Source: Sphagnum magellanicum (taxonomy: Eukaryota; Streptophyta; Sphagnopsida; Sphagnales; Sphagnaceae). Taken from it: a DNA stretch of 64,000 bases. Under the pieces are notes generated by a model. It searched no databases, was not told the origin of the DNA, and saw only the letters and a program-made list of their open reading frames with translations. How positions within the stretch are numbered: position 1 is the first letter of the stretch; each line of letters opens with the position of its first letter. This document shows positions 11,991 through 24,334 of the stretch, piece after piece. The stretch lies in the NCBI GenBank assembly GCA_021904315.1, contig CM038912.1, positions 12,797,061 to 12,861,060 of the forward strand, read 5' to 3'. The position numbers and the translations under genes were made by a program.

Positions 11991-13119
11991 GGCGGGATGA
12001 GGACTACGTTGCGTTCATTTTCAATTTTGCCGATAAGTTTTTGACCTTTGATGGGGTTGTGTTTCTTTTCCATTTTGATGATCCCCACATTCTTAAGGAG
12101 ATCTGATCGTACCTAGAAAGCTACAACTCCAAATTTGCATGAAATGGGTAGTCGTGAATTCTCTCCCCCTTACAAGCATTGAAGACCCTTCCATGAAGAT
12201 TTGGGTTCAACCTATCTATCCTTCTATACCTTCATGATGTTTTCAATCTTCACATCTTGAATTTTTTCTTTTTCTAATCTTACAAACCTTCTTGAGTCGC
12301 CTAACTCTCTTAGTGAAGTAATCTCATGACACATCTCTTGCTAAATAGTCTTTTTGGTTTTGCCTTTTGTCTAAGGAATTCTTGTAGAAAAGTATCAATG
12401 TCTCAAAAGAAGATGTAATCTACAATTGGACAAATAGGTCCCCCATGACAATGTTGAAAGCAAGAAAGCCATTTCGAGTTGTTAAAGAGGTGCATGCTCT
12501 CACACTTTAGGCCTTCATTGAGGTGTGTTCCAAAGTCAATTCATTTCTTGCAAACTTGTCTGCATCCACAAGTTTGCACCTCCCCTTTCTTATTTCCAAA
12601 ATTCCATGTTTCCTCCTTATTCCATTTCCAATTCTCACTTCCATTTGTGTTGTAGGAAATAACATTAGGGCGTGCCATACCCTTCTTTGCCACATACTTG
12701 TTTTAGAACCTAATGTTGACATCTTCATTGAGGTGCTAGAACCATTGGTTGAAGTTCCAACTCTTGAGCAAATGTGCCCTATTGTCGACTGGGACAACTT
12801 TGATTCCCCACCTCCAAAGGGTTTAAATAGGAACTTGGATTGTGAGTAAGTTTGTTTGGCTTTTAGGCTTTATTTTTAAAAAAATTCTTATATTTGTCCC
12901 CTTGTCATGATCTTTCGATTTTCCAATTGCAGAGGTTTTCAACTGTTCTTTGCAAGGGAGGAATTCTTCTCTAGTCCTCCCTAGCTCTTCATATTGCCTT
13001 TGTATGTGGAGGACAAGGCCCAAGCCCAAGTCGCCATGGTATTGCCACCAGGGATAAGGAATTGACATGGTTACAATCCTAATGTTAGAAATTTTATAGA
13101 TGATGAAGCTTTGGAATGA

Positions 13120-14220
13120 GTAGGTTTATATTTTTGAGCTCGGGGGTGGATTGCTAAATCTTGAACATATTTGTGGTCTTATAGTTGGGTGGATAGCTTT
13201 AATACATATTCGATTTTTCTGTTTATATTTGTAGGAATTCATTCTTGAAATTTTGATTGAAATTGTGAGTGGATATGACATTGACATGCATCTCTAACAA
13301 GTACAACGTGCTTTGAATCATTGCCCAATTGTCTAAAAAGATGTAAATTTTCACACTAAAATAAATGGAAACCACAACTATTTATTTTTTTCCTTTCCAA
13401 CATGCCATCAATTTCTCCACATTTCTTGTATTCACTTGCAAAGACATGTTGGTATTTGGATACAAAACAATGGTTTAGTTGCTTGCAATAATTCAAAACG
13501 GCCACAAATAACTTGCACCCACAACTGCACCATCCACTATATGGCTATTATTAACTGGCTGTGGATGAACCTTAACCAAATTAATGTTGTTTTCTTTTAT
13601 AGATTTTTCTGCTATGCTTCCTTCTATGGAATTGATGATTTTCTTGCCACCTTTCCAATCACCACCATTCAATTGTGAATATTATACTTTCCAACATATA
13701 CATTCAATTGAAAATATCTAGCACTCTCTATCCTACAACATTTTATATTCCACACATGTTGCCCTACCAAGTATATGTGTGAATAAATATTATTGTTTCC
13801 AATGAATATTGATGGGAATACGACATTATTTGAAAAAATCAAATAAATCCTTTGCGTGGTGTTAGGCTCATAGATTATTTAATTTGCAAAATGATTAATG
13901 TTTGAAAACATATTCTCAATCAATTCAAGATTCCAAAATTTGGCCTTTCATTGTTGTCAAATTCTAATTGGAAAGAATGCAAAATTTCCTTATTACATAG
14001 TGTATCATCTTGCGTCATGATTTTTTGCACCCACTTTTCGCTTAGTTTCAGTGTTGAGAATAGAGGATGGAGAACAGTTCAAGTGTCAAAGTAGGTTAGT
14101 TAATATCTTTTAGGCCCACATTACATTACGAGTTAGGGATGGAAAAACTTGAAACCGACCTTGAGCTTTTTTGGGTTGTGAATTGGCCCAAAGTTATGAA
14201 AAATTGTTAAAACGTTGATG
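13120..14220. other. no recognisable gene
   Basis: This AT-rich spacer follows the stop codon of the broken gene. It has only short open frames, the longest plus frame being 13436-13678, with no family features. Confidence 0.4.
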
Positions 14221-14279
14221 TCATGATATTAATAAATGTAACAATCAATAGAATTTTTTTGCATATTTTCAATTATAGT

Positions 14280-15004
14280 CTACAATTAATTTTTAGTTGT
14301 AAATGACATTTGCAACTAAAATGACTTGTAGTTGCGTTGGACAAGTTGCATAAAACAATAATTGCAAATGATGTCATCACATAGACAATGGATGAAATAT
14401 GTATTTGAGTTGACTATATTTTTCATTTATTAACCGTATAACACATGCAACTATCATGCAAATAACAACCACTTTATTATGACCAATGTCATGTTGCCAT
14501 GTGGCATATTCAAAGAATATTAAATAAATCAAGTTCATTAACAATTTTTTTTATGTCAACCATTTATTTTTCAAGGTTTTTTATTCATACATGTAGACAA
14601 ATAATTTTGTGCCATGTGGCATGATTTTTGAAACATTTAAAATAAAAATAGGTGGGTAGGTAAAAAAATCTAAGATAGGTACGTAAGTAGGTAGGTAGGT
14701 AGGTAGGTAGGTAAATAGGTTGAAGTAAGTAGGCAAGTAATTCTTAGGACATATTTGGATTTATTTTTATTGTATTTTGGATTATCCAAATTAGGGTTAA
14801 ACTTGTTTAATTCGCTCATCCCATTTGGCAAATCTTGTGTACTTTAATGTTTACAATGCATTTAGTTATATAGTTGACACACTTGAAAGGGAAGCCAAAC
14901 AATTGGGATAAAAAATATAGTTGCAACTTAGTTGGAAATAGTTTACAACTAGGGTGTGATAAAATTTTTTATCCCATACAATTTGGTTTCCTTTTCAATT
15001 GTGA
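14280..15004. repeat. CACTA-family fragment with AGGT array and hairpin
   Basis: The stretch starts with TTAGTTGTAAATGACATTTGCAACT motifs like the ends of the 39137-40393 element. It contains CCATGTGGCAT boxes, an (AGGT)n array at 14687-14713, and an inverted repeat with arms 14877-14915 and 14967-15004 (GGGATAAAAA next to an AAGGGAAGCCAAAC-type sequence). The right arm also occurs in the 39137-40393 element. I cannot place clean ends, so this looks like a worn relative. Confidence 0.5.
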
Positions 15005-15179
15005 CAATTCCATAATTAGATAACTCATTCATTAATTAGTTAATTCACTAATTTCCTATCTACCTCCAACCTATTTTACTTACTACTCACCTATTACCTA
15101 CCTACTTATTTATTTATTACCTATGTACCTAATAATAATAATAGGTCACAATAAAATTCATAATTAATTAATTTTCTAG

Positions 15180-15880
15180 TCATTGAAATTAAATACTACT
15201 CAATAAACTAGAACTAGTTATTACTTTATTTATGTTACATATTAAATAAATTTAAGTATTATTAATTAGTTAGTCATTTAGACTAAGTACTACTTAATAA
15301 ACTAGAATTAGTTATTAATTTATTGAAGTTAAATATTAAATAAATTATAAGTATTAATTAATTAATTAATCATTAAGATTAAATACTACTAAATAAACTA
15401 AAACTAGTTATTAATTTATTGATATTGCATATTAATTAACTTTAACCAGTTAATTGACCAATTAATTACTTATTAATGAATTTTTAATATGAAATAATTA
15501 TTTATTTCATTTTAATATTTTATTAATTGCTTAAAACCTATTAATTAATACTTGATCATTCATTAATATTATTATTTAATTTTAATGACTAACTAAATAA
15601 TCAATAATAATAATTTATTGAACATCTAATATCAATCAATAATTAACTATTTTTATTTTATTAATTAATATTTAATATTAATGACTAAGTAAATAGTAAT
15701 GAATAGTAATATATTTGATATGTTCTATCAATAAATTAATAAATATTTATATTTTATTAAATATTATTAAAATTTAATGACTAACTAATTAATAAATAAT
15801 AAATTTAATATGTAATATCAATCAATTAATAATAATTCTTATTTTATTTAGTAGTATTAATTTTAATGAATAAATAAAAA
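15180..15880. repeat. AT-rich tandem array with inverted second half
   Basis: Three forward units of about 95 bp begin near 15180, 15273 and 15371 (TCATT..GA..TAA.TACTA, then AATAAACTA). From about 15570 to 15880 similar units appear in the opposite orientation (TTAATGACTAACTAA..., three copies). The whole forms a large imperfect palindrome. A related weaker unit lies at 16680-16870. Confidence 0.6.
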
Positions 15881-16140
15881 AAAAAATATAATTAGAAATC
15901 ATTGAATATTAAATTCTAACTTATTATTGATTAATTAATAATAAATGAGTAGTCCTACTCATGCAAAAATTGAAATTAGCCCCAAGGACTTTACATTAAG
16001 AATTAAGGCTGGAAAAAAAACACATTTCACTCTACCCAAAGTTACTAATAAATGTTGAACTTTATGGCCTTGTATTGGCCCCAAGGTTAATGATACCATC
16101 AAAATTGGGAGGCCAATTTGTAACACATGGAGTGAATATT

Positions 16141-16190
16141 CACTATAAGAAATGTGGGTTTGCGACTACTTTTGCAACTTCATCAAATTT
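16141..16190 (+). repeat. isolated CACTA-type terminus
   Basis: CACTATAAGAAATGTGGG, followed by TTGCGACTA and TTGCAACTT, matches the left end of the 44208-46075 element (CACTATGAGAAAAATGGG). I found no matching right end downstream, so this is probably a truncated element. Confidence 0.45.
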
Positions 16191-16299
16191 GAGAGGGATT
16201 TGCAACTGTGGTGTGACTAATGTGCAACTATTATCTTTTTCATCCTCCTATGTGAATGGTTATAAGATTATTTTCATCCATCAATAAGCCCCCATGGTC

Positions 16300-18900
16300 C
16301 ATTAGTTGCATGTGTAACCAAAATTTAATCACAAATTGATGTACAATGTGTATTATGGGCATGATAGGCATAGATATTTGGAGTTATAGAATTTTAAAAG
16401 TCTACTTATACTATAATAAATATTTATTAAATACTAATTATGCATATTATCAACATGTTTGTAAGGTTTAATGTAAAGTTTTTGTGAAAAATACATTAAG
16501 GGTATATTAAATGAGTAAGAAATTAATTTAAGCTTATATTTTTTCTTATCAATAATTATGATGCAACTAATTAATATTGAGTATATGTTTATTAATAGTA
16601 ATTATTTTTTAATAGTTGATAATTTGTAACTAATGGTCAATATTTTAAAAATTCGGAATTAAATATTAATAAAATTATATTAATTAATGAATCACTAGTT
16701 GAAATTTAATATTATTTAATCCATCATTAAAATTAAATAAGAGTTAATAAACTAGATTTAATTATTATTTGGTTGATACTTAATATTTAGTCATCAATAA
16801 GTTTTAAATATTTATTAAATATTTTACTACATAATTCAGAATTAAATATTACTTAAAATTTTAAGTCTTAATATTAACTAATTAGTTTCATAAAAAATTT
16901 AGTTTTCAATCTCTTATGTATTGCACAATACAGGTAAATTTTCTATATGTTGTGCATACAATATAATGCATAGTGTACAAGCAATTTGTTTTATTTGCAA
17001 TCATGTTGTTTTTGGGAAGTTTTTGAACTATGTTATATGGCTTAGTTGCTACCTAGCCCGAGTAGGAAATTTTTTGCATTTATGAATGTTGTTGGCATCA
17101 TTGACGTGAAGTAGAAAATGCTTGGTGTTTGTTTTGAAGGTTATATTGTCAACAAGTATGGGTTTAAATAAACTTGAAAATGTGGCAACCTTTTGTCCAT
17201 TTATTTTGAATTTTTTTCTCTTTTTTAATGTTTAGAGGGGTTGAAAAATCCTTAGTGTATCAACACATCATTAATGTATCAATAAAGTTTTAGTGTATCA
17301 GTGACATATGGTTAATAATAATTAGTTATAATCGAAAAATGATGGTAAATATATACTAAGTGTCAAATTTTCAGATGTAAGGTATCTTTTTCAAATGTGA
17401 AAATATGTTTATGATACACTCAATGCATTGTTCACATCACATCTTGATAGTAGATTATGGGGTTTTTACTAAATTAATAGTTGTTTTACCTTACCTATAA
17501 ACTTGCAAATGTGGCCACCTCTTTTTCATCTATTTTGAAAATTTTCCTATTATTTCTATGTTTAGATGGGCTGAAAAATCCTTCATGTATCAATAAATCC
17601 TTGGTGTATCAAAAACATATGATAAATTATAGTTAATTATGTTTGAAAAGTGGTGTTAAATGTATGCTAGGTGTCGAGTTTTCATATGTAACCATTTGTT
17701 TCTCAAGTGTGAAATATTAATAATACATTCAATGTATTGTTCACACCATGTGTCAACAATAAATTGGTGGTTTGGTATTAAATTAACAATTATTTTACTT
17801 TACCCATAAACTTGGAAATATGATAATATCTCATCCATGTATTTTCAAAATTTAATGGACTGATATTTTTTGATACATTAACAATTATAGTATAGTAAAC
17901 AAACATTTAGATGTTTATCTATAAAGCTTTTTATGCATGTAGTCATTTTGAAATTTTCCCTGCAATTCCTTACACAATACATATGTACCATAGGATTTAT
18001 GTTCATGGTATAACATGATGCATGATGACATAATGCATGATGGAATATGATGCATTGATACATTGCCATTTTGATACACAACAAAGTAAATTTTTTTTAT
18101 CAGTACTCCCTGAAATATATACTGCTAGGTAAAAAATGATTTTACTAATAATTGCCCTGTTTCCACTCACATGCACACATTTTCACTCTTGGGCAGGATG
18201 CCCCTGACTTCAAAAAGGTACTAATGCCTACCTGGTAGGCACCTGCCATCAAAACTTGGCAATCATTTTATGTTGGGGTGATTTACAATAAGTAAAAGAA
18301 GGGCTATTAAAAACAAAACTATATATGCAATACATTGGGACAATATCTTATTATTATGCTTATGAGTTTTTTGGGGGAATATTCATATTCAGTGACCCAA
18401 TATTTTTTCTTGAATTAAAAATAATAATTTGGGGATTTTATTTTTCTGGAGTTAATTCAATTAATTTTGCTAAATGTTTTCGAAATTCACCAGATTTTTA
18501 TTATCCATTGAAATTGAAAAAGAAAACCCTGATGAATCAGTCTTTGTGCAAATTACATTAAAAAATCATTTTCTCTGTATTTCAGATATATCTCATATTA
18601 TGTACCTAGTTTTATGATCATTACCCTACTACCTTGGTAGCTTCAACACTAATTATATCATTTTCAGAAATGTTGAAATATTCAGAAATTTCTTTTCTTC
18701 AAATTAAAAAAAAATGTGGAGGAAAACATTAAATCTTCAAAGAATATTCTCTTTGTCAAAATGAAAATTACAAAATTAATCAATTGTTTATTCAACAGAC
18801 ATGTTTTGAAGCTGCCAGTGTACTATGATATTTAAAATTATGAATAGTATTTACTATATGATTATATTTAGTATTATGATTTGTATTTTGTACTTGTATT
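16300..18900. other. AT-rich spacer, no gene seen
   Basis: No coding or RNA gene is apparent. Two related stretches (about 17160-17480 and 17500-17790) share CTTGNAAATGTGGCCACCT-like and AGTGTATCAATAAA-like phrases, so a diverged tandem duplication of roughly 340 bp is likely. The sequence becomes less AT-rich from about 18950, at the start of the gene island. Confidence 0.4.
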
Positions 18901-18959
18901 TCAAATAGGTACCAATTTCTCGTGTTAGTATTTTGTACTCGTATTGATCTCGTATTCGT

Positions 18960-19930
18960 CTCTTTCGCCTTGTTGTGTGTTTTGTGGCAATTTTTTTTGG
19001 GTTGTTTTCTGGGAAGAGAGTGGGGTTTTGCTCCCGTTGCAGTGAGCTTAACGATATCGCCGCGGTAAATTAGCTCTACGTTCTTCTCCAGGAAGCATCC
19101 CCAGTCTCATTTCCCTGTGTGTGAGGACAGGCTTGTGCGGAGTCTTGATGGATTAGACGCTTTTTTTTTGTTGCGTAGGATTCCTTTCTTCCTCCAGCTT
19201 CCAGCTATAAAGCCTTCGGTAAGTGGGGTTCCTTTCTCCTCCTCCTTTTCCCCCTCTTCCTCCCCTAATTCCCTCCCTTTGCCCGTTTTCAATTTTGGTT
19301 TCTCTGAAGGGAAGATGCTTATTAGTGCGACGGAGGAGGAGGCTGTTTGGACGACCGATTATGACCAGTTTTTTTTTCTGTGGCGGTGAAGAAGATTTAA
19401 GAAGGCCTAGGATTTCTGTCGCAACAGGAAGGTGGAGAGAATGTTTCCGGTGTTATTCTGATTTCCCTGTTTTTGTTTTGGCCACTGCATACGGCTCGCG
19501 GCTAGGGTATGGCGATAATTTGATAATGTCGGGGTCTTATTTCCATGTCTCCTCTTGCTTGCGGCATTGTGTGTGGTTTGCGAGATACTGGGAGGTTCTT
19601 GAGAGGTTTCAGGAGTTTTCTTTTGATTTCTCTTGTATGCAGAAAAAAGCATTGGCACGCTTGGCTTCCGGTCCATAACCTTGTCTTGAGGTTGGAATGG
19701 CAGCGTTTGGATGTATGCAATCTCAAGTTCTTCTATCAGGCTGTAGTAGGCCACAGGTCAGTTTCTTCTGGTGTTATGTATGTTGGAAACACGTTCACAC
19801 ATGCTGATTGAGTCAGAAAACTAAAAAATTGTTGGAGAACTGATGATACAAGGTTTTGCAATTGCAGTTTGTGGTGTTGTGCCAGAATTCATCATGCTCT
19901 CCTTCATCAACATCAGTGTTCCTGGTCCAC
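18960..19930 (+). promoter_or_regulatory. putative promoter and split 5' UTR of the CPP1-family gene
   Basis: Base composition changes sharply near 18960 to a GC-richer stretch without long coding frames. CTTCG|GTAAGTGGGG (donor at 19219-19220) and TTGCAATTGCAG (ending 19867) bound a likely 5' UTR intron of about 650 bp. After it, an ATG at 19892 opens a frame that ends at 20118 and overlaps the start of the main frame, so it could act as an upstream ORF. The transcription start is not visible. Confidence 0.45.
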
Positions 19931-22125
19931 ATGATGAATTCTTCCAATTCCTCCTTTCCACTGATCTCATCTCAAGGCTTCCCATCATCTCAATGGATGA
20001 GCTGCTGTCTCTGTTTGCCTTCATCAAGAAATATTATGCAGGTCCAAACCTCACCTTTTGCAAACAGCCTGAGATGTGGGCAAACCAGGCAACATTTTGC
20101 AAGGTTAGCCCATGTTGAAAAGCGTTGGAGGTCATCTTGCAGGAGCAGGGACTCACAGCGGTCCTTGCGACTGATTGCAAAAGCAAATGATTCTACGGCT
20201 GATGACTCCCTTCCTTCTGAGATGTCTTTGGAGAATGCACTGAAGCTGCTGGGAGTCAGAGAGGGGGCCTCCTTTGACGAAATTCTTACAGCTAAAAAGA
20301 CCATGGTAGACAGTTGCAGGGGAGATCAAGCACGCATTACCCAGGTTATTTTTCTCACAGCCTATGATTTTGGCTTGACAGTCTTTGTCTTGTACAAGCT
20401 TTGCTGCAGACTGAGAGTTATCTTTTGTATTTTTATTTTCATAATTTGGAGAGGTTTCCAAAGCCCACATTGTCATCAAAAGATCATGCTCTCAAAGTTC
20501 TCCATCTTGCTTCTCTTGTTTCTCTCCCCCTCTTCTTGGTTGATTGGTTGCTTTACTTTCTCTCTTTGCATTCCTCCTTTGTTTCTTTGGTCTTCCTTCT
20601 CGTTTAGGTTTTGTTGAGCTAGCCAACATCAGGGCTGAGTCATTCTGATTACTCCTATTTTGTGATACGAACTTAGTATGTTGAGTAATGTATGAGACTG
20701 CCACCCACTGCTGGCCACCAATGAAGTGAGTGGGGATGTTATAGCAGTCGGTCACTACTATACATGTTGCTGTTGAAGGTCTCTGAATATGCGTGCTTTC
20801 CCTCCTCATTTTTGATGTCTTTTTTGTTTTCTCTGTTCTTCAGGGTTGACTTTCCTCTTTTTTCTGTACAACCTTGTTATCAGGTCTTCTCTCAATTCTG
20901 TTAGGTTGACTTAAGTTGTAATTATGGAGAAGGCCTCAATACTTGTGAAGATATTTGGTTATGAAGATATTTCTGTGATGAAAGGGGTGATAGCAGGTTA
21001 AGTTTGTTGGAAATTTCAGGTAGAGGCAGCGTATGACATGCTGCTGATGCAGAGTTTGTCACTCCGTCAGGCAGGCAAAGTTGCAGATAATACCATCCGT
21101 TATGCTGATGTCCGAAAAAGAAAGTCTCCTGTCTCAGGATCAGGACCTGAATGGCTAAGAACTGCCCTAAAAAATGCCCCAGTTGCATTTGAAACACCAT
21201 CTTTATCTGCACTTGGCACACAAACAGGAGTGTTTGTGGCACTTAGCATATGGATGTTTGCATCGGGGCTTATGTCGTCTCCAAGTGAAAGTTCTCTTTC
21301 TGGTGGGGCTGATGTATCTGGTGTTATTTTGGCAATTGGATTTGGAGTCTCCCTATATTTTCTGCGCAAGCAGAATCTGAAGCTGGGTAAGCATAACAAA
21401 GCCTTGGAGTGTACCTTATGTTTTCATTTCCATACCAAAGATGCATTTGGTTCGTTGTTGACTTTTTGTTTTATTCTTTTTTGTCATAGAAGTTGCAACC
21501 CTTTCTTCTCCCGTCAGCTGAGGACATTTTCTTCTGTCTTATATATGAACTAGTGAAAAATCTGAGAATCCAACAAAGATATGCCCACCAGAGTTGGCAT
21601 GCTATTAGTTTACAAGAGACCAGCACAAGAAGTCAAAATGTCGATGCTAAGATGAAAGATGTTTGGTTCATGTGCCCATATTCCCAGCCACATTCTGAAG
21701 AAAAAATTGGCAGATGGCCTTGCTGCATGTGTCCAATGGCAATGTCAAATATTTTGAGATCCAAACCCATGATTTTGCATGGCTGATTGGTTGTTGGTTA
21801 CCACTCACTTACCAGCCCTTATGTAGAGTGATTTGGTGAAAGGGTGTTCCTTGAAGAGACATACAGGATTTTTCCTGTTGGTTGGCATTTTTCTTCTTTT
21901 GCAGGCTTTTCTCACCTGTTGCCTTACATGAAAAATCTTTTCTGTGCAGGAAAAGCCGCTTTGATTACTGTAGCAGGGCTGGTTGTGGGGGCAGGGTTGG
22001 GTGGGTGGGTGGAGTCATGGCTACGTGTGGACATTGTGCCTGTTTTAGGGATTGGCTCACCAACAGTTGTGGTTAGTGAATTTGTCCTTTTCTCACTCTG
22101 GGCATCCTCCTTATATCTTCGCTGA
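19931..22125 (+). CDS. CPP1: CPP1-family chloroplast J-like membrane protein (DUF3353)
   Basis: Exons 19931-20344, 21020-21386 and 21950-22125 join in frame to 318 aa with GT-AG introns. Residues 1 to about 80 are Ser/Arg-rich like a chloroplast transit peptide. Residues about 98-155 form the J-like domain (MSLENALKLLGVREGASFDE ... VEAAYDMLLM), which lacks the HPD tripeptide. Four hydrophobic segments follow, near 207-224, 238-252, 263-282 and 298-316, ending SLYLR. This is the layout of CHAPERONE-LIKE PROTEIN OF POR1, known to hold and stabilise protochlorophyllide oxidoreductase at plastid membranes. Plants have several paralogues and I cannot say which this is. The start is uncertain: ATG 19931 gives the longer transit peptide, ATG 20036 (MQVQTSPF) a shorter one. 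It converges with the MYB-CC gene, 2.2 kb away. Confidence 0.88.
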
Positions 22126-24334
22126 CATAAGCTTCAGGTCTATAATCAACAACAGTTCTTGCATGGAGTGAAAGAACCTTATTTCTGCTGCTCATTTTTC
22201 TCATGTCATTGAGGAACTAAAGTTTTGACAGAAACTTGAGGAAATTAGGCAGGAATTTATGCATATTTTGTCACCCAATTGGGTCTACAAAGAAATGAGA
22301 CTGCTTTGGAATTAGGTGTGGCGACGTTTCTAGTAGAAACTTCATACGGTCTAGTTTTGAAGCTTAATGATTACTATTTGTAATTCCATTTACTAGATTG
22401 TGCTTTCTGTCTGGGAGGCACCATTGTAATTTTAATTGTAGATGCAATTTGTGTGTTTCAAAAATGATTCCCCCCCAAACTTTTTTATCACAGATGTGTA
22501 ACAGGTCATTAGTTGAATGTAGAGTTGTGTAGAATTGATGGAGGTGATGAAATTGACTGGATCATCTCAGTAGTGACAGAATTGTGATGAACGATAGTGG
22601 GCTGGAAGGTATTTCTACACATAAATTTCTGGACTCAAAAATGCACTCCCATCAGACTATGGTGGTCTAATTTGGAGGCTCCAAGGTGAGCTCTTGCCCC
22701 ATCTACTTCCTGTTCCTGCCATCACTATGACCTAAGGTCCTCTCAAGCCTTTTCAATTCTTTTTCATTGTCTGAATCTTTTCCAATGTAGGGGTGTGTGA
22801 CAAGGAGCAGCTACCCTGTGAGAACAAAACATAAAGGGAATCGCAGGTACCCTGTGATGACAAAGCATGAAGGGAAAATGGGTAGAGTGGAGATTTCTCT
22901 TTGGTCGAGTCATACAATCCTCAAAGACTTCAAACATTCTAGATCTCAAATTACAGTGTTTATGCTTTTTTTGTTCAAAGTTGGGCTAGATGGTGCACTT
23001 CTGAGGAATGCAATTTGCATTTGCTCTTTGCATGTGCACATGTACCTTGCTTCTTGGTTTGGCAAAGTCAGGTGATCCTCAAGGACTTCAAACATCCAGT
23101 CCAGTATTTGGCTTCTTTATGTTGAAAGTTAAACTAGATGGTTTGTTTCAAAGTAAAGTAATATTTGTTGTTTGGTTGCATTTCTGTTGAAAGCAAGACT
23201 ACCAAGTGATTTTATGGACTTGTCCACTAGACATAGGGTGGCTGCAGTTCAAAGAATAATGTATGCTTGATGAAGGCATCATACAACATATTTATCACAT
23301 TCCAGAATCTGAGAATTTTTAGAAACTTTGATCCATGTTAAGTCTCTCAGATTACATCAAATTGAGGAAGAAATGAATGTCAGTCATGGACATGGTGGTA
23401 CATCAACATTGAAACTAATTAACTGAAACAAAACTTTTGAGCACCACATCAAGAAAGGCTAAAACCATGTGTTGGCTGTTTTTCCATGCCTTGTCCCCAC
23501 TAGCTACACCAGCAGAACACACCATGAGACTATGTAAGTCTAAGCCCACCTCTTGATTTGATCTGGCACAGTATCCCTTCTTGAGAGCTCAACAAGAGTG
23601 AGAGTAAATAGCCAAAAAAGCCTCACCTTGCACATCAGGAATGAACACCTTGTGATTCAGACAGCAATTCAGCCATTTACCCTCCATCAACAAACTAATA
23701 AACAAATTTTCATTGAACATGTACCGATGCTTCTCAATTAATCATCCAGATCTAGAAAATAGCTACAAAAAGATATGATTATAGTGATTTTTTGGTCAAA
23801 GATTGGTACAAACTGCCCCATGGGAACAGTACATGCTGCCTGGAAGCTCTATAATGTTTTTAAGGACACACGTGCCACTCACTACTCACCTCTTTCGTCT
23901 TCTTCTGTACAAACTCCACCCATTGCTTCCTATATTTTGTGTCCTGCGGCACTCATCACAACCACGCATCCACATACCTTCAGTAAAATAAAAAAGACAC
24001 TAGACAATTCAGACCTTGTCCACTTGTGGTAACCTAAAAGAATACTCTGGCTCCATCCTATTCTCAAGCCTAAGGTTCACAAACAATACAGGTAAAAGAG
24101 TGAATAACGTACCAACCAAACCAGCCATAAACTGAGACAACCAAAAAAAAACTTAAAACTCCACCCATTGCTATAATCAGTAAGCAGTAGTGTCACTTGT
24201 CCACTAAGGGCCTGCAAAACTGACTCGCCTGAGATCTAAACAGTTTCCCATCTAGCAAAACCCTGCAAAGAGTGATCATGCCTGGGAGCATGCTGCAGAA
24301 GGTCATTACAGAATCTTTTGTCCACATCAATCGG
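22126..24334. other. convergent intergenic region with small tandem duplications
   Basis: This stretch lies between the 3' ends of two convergent genes and should hold both 3' UTRs. No gene is seen. It contains a twofold 36-bp repeat (about 22811-22882, TACCCTGTGA..ACAAA) and a twofold repeat of about 155 bp spacing (22917-22995 and 23073-23140, sharing ATCCTCAA.GACTTCAAACAT and CTAGATGG). Confidence 0.6.

Larger units (their letters stand above)
9074..13119 (+). pseudogene. broken intron-containing gene, amino-methyltransferase-like
   Basis: Read with the insertion 9575-11986 removed, one frame crosses the junction (SFIKISLWN then RRDEDYVAFIFNFADKF). Exon blocks: 9074-9574 plus 11987 to about 12233, 12388-12571, 12656-12845 and 12933-13119; the phases of the last three agree, and introns 12572-12655 and 12846-12932 are GT-AG. 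LVLTNIPG (near 9500) resembles motif IV (D/N-PP-Y) of N6/N4 amino-methyltransferases. It is followed by strand/helix stretches GVVFLFHFDD and MKWVVVNSLPL, then ANLSAST spliced to NNIRACHTLLCHILVLEP, which resembles SAM-binding motif I. The order IV then I would fit a permuted (beta-type) enzyme. Nonsense codons at 9155, 9215, 9251 and 9323, several later stops and shifts show it is dead. The start is unknown. The family call is inference; it may be a transposon gene or a host gene copy. Confidence 0.5.

Noticed and set aside
19223..19678. Open plus frame of 151 codons before the CPP1-family gene
   Set aside because: It lies inside the likely 5' UTR intron, begins in a C/T-rich tract and shows no protein-like conservation.
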